From: Rhizobiaceae bacterium
GTDB taxonomy: Bacteria > Pseudomonadota > Alphaproteobacteria > Rhizobiales > Rhizobiaceae
NCBI GenBank assembly: GCA_016793565.1
Contig: JAEUMA010000019.1
Span: 1 to 6,038, forward strand
DNA length: 6,038 nucleotides
Reading direction: 5' to 3'
Of this stretch, positions 4,420 to 6,038 are shown piece after piece; position 1 is the first letter of the stretch; each line of letters begins with the position of its first letter. The translations under genes and the position numbers were made by a program. The notes beneath the pieces are model-generated. The model was not told where the DNA came from. It searched no databases and saw nothing but the letters and a program-made list of their open reading frames with translations.

Positions 4420-6038
4420 TCAATTCGTCGCCAGCCGATCGCTCCAGCGGCGGTTGTCTGCGAGCATTGCGTTGATCCTGTCCTGCAACGCCCGCGCGCG
4501 GCTTTTCCCGGCCAACTGTGAAGCCCGCACCTCGACGCGGTCGGAATCCGCCGACCCACCAACGCCGTCTATCAACGCGTGGCCCAGCAGAAGGGCATTG
4601 GAGGCCGTTCGAAGGTCTCTGAAGGTATCCGTGCGGTAGTCTGCGCTGATGGGGCGCCTTGCCTTTGCCTCGGCGCTAATCAGCCGGGCGTAGGTCATGA
4701 GCGCTTCCGCACGGAAGAAGTTCGTGCGGGGCTTGCCGAAGTGGTGCTCCACGCAAGCCATGTTGGCTTCAACCACGTCGGCGATCTCGGAGCGCGCTTC
4801 GGGCGCGAAGCGCTCCATCAAGGCGGAATGCCCGATCATCGCCTGGACCAAGTTGAGCTTGATCGTCAGCAGGCTGAAATTGGCCTGCACCTGCAGGCTG
4901 TCGAAATCGCAGCCGGCGACCAGGTCGACATCCCGGGTGAAATCTGCCTGTATCAGCTTCATGCGCGGTTCGAAAACATGGTTGTTTCGCGACCTGATCA
5001 GGCTGGATTCGGCCATCCTTTCCTTCAGACGTTCCATGATCGATATGAAACGGTCGCGCATGACTTCCGGCTGTTCGGGTTGCCGCTCGAAAAGATCCTG
5101 GAACAGCAGATACTGGGTCGAGAGTATCCGCACCTCGTACCACCGGCGGACGATTGTGTTCTCGCGAACGGATTTGCTGGCCTTGACGGCGCGATCCTGG
5201 ACTCCAAGCCAATCCGAAAGCGCGTCGACCCCGGCCAACGGCTGCTGCTCGAACTGCAGCATGGCGCTGTAGGCCACTGCCAGATAGGGCCGGTCCGCAT
5301 AGCCGCCGGCGGCGACCGCCTCGTTTCGAACGGCCTCCGCGTCGGCGTAGGCCGTCGGAAGCTTTCCGCAACTGGCAAGCGGCGGCGAGTCGTCCACCGA
5401 GGTCGACGCAGGCGACGATGCACGGGCCGCGAGAACGCCGCCACGAATGGCATCGGCATGTCTGACGACGGCTTTCGCCAGTTCGCCGAGCCGGTCGTTC
5501 AGGCTGCCGGCCGCCGGTATCATGCGGTCCGGCGCTCGCCCGTGCTCGGCCAAGGAGACCATGAACAATTCGCGCAGGGCAACCCTGCTCGCATGCAGTT
5601 GCTGTTGCAGATAGACACTGTCGCCGGTGACCGAATCGAGTTCCGAAAGACATGTGGCGAGATCGGCGAAGCGCGCCTTGTAGAACTTCGCGGCCGCCTT
5701 CAACTGCGGCGTCACAGCAAGCTGGCCCATCAGATCGTCGAACCGCTGCTTTTCGGTGGTCCTGTCTACTATCTGCGCTAGCTCGGCGTTGGCGTCGGCG
5801 GAGATATAGTCGGCATCCCGCTCGATGAACTGCGCCAGGTTGGTCAGCAAAGCCAGTTTGTCTTCGCCGGACCGTGCCGCCGTACCCTGAGCCGACGATT
5901 GCTCGAGCAGGAGTGCCGAGTTCGGAGTGGGCGATGCGTTCGCGGTCGTCGCCGACGCAAGATTGAAGCGCACGCCGTCCTTGTCGTAGGCGAGGCCGCG
6001 CAGCATTTCGTCCAGGGAAACGGAGGTGCTGCCGACGA
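4420..6038 (-). CDS. Large helical protein of unknown function (5' end outside window)
   Basis: The frame is open from the TGA at 4420 to the right edge, giving at least 538 residues. A Met codon at 6006 has no ribosome binding site, and coding-like sequence (GSTSVSLDE) continues before it, so the true start lies outside. I recognise no family. What can be seen is an almost wholly alpha-helical, charged protein with no signal peptide or membrane span in this part. A Ser/Thr/Ala-rich linker lies near the visible start (ASATTANASPTPNS) and another in the middle (AARASSPASTSVDDSPP). The C-terminal half (about 280 residues) is a series of amphipathic helices, including IVRRWYEVRILSTQYLLFQD, FISIMERLKERMAES and NMACVEHHFGKPRTNFFRAE. 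Helical-repeat or coiled-coil packing is possible. Any catalytic or sensor domain may be upstream. Its 3' end has no clear terminator of its own. Confidence 0.75.
   Translation of the reverse strand, partial: VGSTSVSLDEMLRGLAYDKDGVRFNLASATTANASPTPNSALLLEQSSAQGTAARSGEDKLALLTNLAQFIERDADYISADANAELAQIVDRTTEKQRFDDLMGQLAVTPQLKAAAKFYKARFADLATCLSELDSVTGDSVYLQQQLHASRVALRELFMVSLAEHGRAPDRMIPAAGSLNDRLGELAKAVVRHADAIRGGVLAARASSPASTSVDDSPPLASCGKLPTAYADAEAVRNEAVAAGGYADRPYLAVAYSAMLQFEQQPLAGVDALSDWLGVQDRAVKASKSVRENTIVRRWYEVRILSTQYLLFQDLFERQPEQPEVMRDRFISIMERLKERMAESSLIRSRNNHVFEPRMKLIQADFTRDVDLVAGCDFDSLQVQANFSLLTIKLNLVQAMIGHSALMERFAPEARSEIADVVEANMACVEHHFGKPRTNFFRAEALMTYARLISAEAKARRPISADYRTDTFRDLRTASNALLLGHALIDGVGGSADSDRVEVRASQLAGKSRARALQDRINAMLADNRRWSDRLATN

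Noticed and set aside
4579..5781. 400-codon plus-strand frame opposite the large helical gene
   Set aside because: Considered because the minus-strand protein is itself unrecognised. The minus frame is longer, has a balanced helical composition and is open to the edge. The plus frame shows the Arg/Gly bias of a shadow and no good ribosome binding site.

Overview
The window is dense, high-GC chromosomal DNA with the look of an alphaproteobacterium, most likely a member of the Hyphomicrobiales (rhizobia and relatives). I infer this from base composition, codon choice, TATGGT-type -10 boxes and the gene families. No database search was run, so the taxonomy is only a guess.

Left third (1-2274): two regulator-enzyme modules stand as mirror images. 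A DUF1428 protein (minus strand) is divergent from an HxlR-family regulator. A TetR-family regulator (minus strand) is divergent from a small VOC/glyoxalase-fold protein. The two regulators converge and their stop codons overlap by four bases. Each divergent spacer holds an inverted repeat that could be the operator of the adjacent regulator. The TetR/VOC spacer is the clearest: it has a perfect 15-bp palindrome and a near-identical second copy 29 bp away. A terminator hairpin follows the DUF1428 gene.

Middle (2275-3926): a solo Uma2-family (PD-(D/E)xK) nuclease gene faces a secreted endonuclease/exonuclease/phosphatase (EEP) superfamily gene on the minus strand. The EEP protein has a signal peptide and most of the catalytic motifs, but it carries Asn where the family usually has a catalytic His.

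Right part (3927-6038): the spacer contains a compact transcription unit. It has a promoter, a strong ribosome binding site, a 29-codon ORF that looks like a signal peptide plus a few residues, and a hairpin with a T-run. After it lies the 3' part of a large minus-strand gene that runs off the right edge. That protein is mostly helical and I do not recognise it.

I saw no tRNA, rRNA, CRISPR array, insertion sequence or phage gene. Most of the window is ordinary accessory or housekeeping-type sequence. The items most worth a second look are the small secreted-peptide unit, the paired TetR operators, the EEP substitution and the unrecognised large protein. I see no convincing multi-gene novel system.
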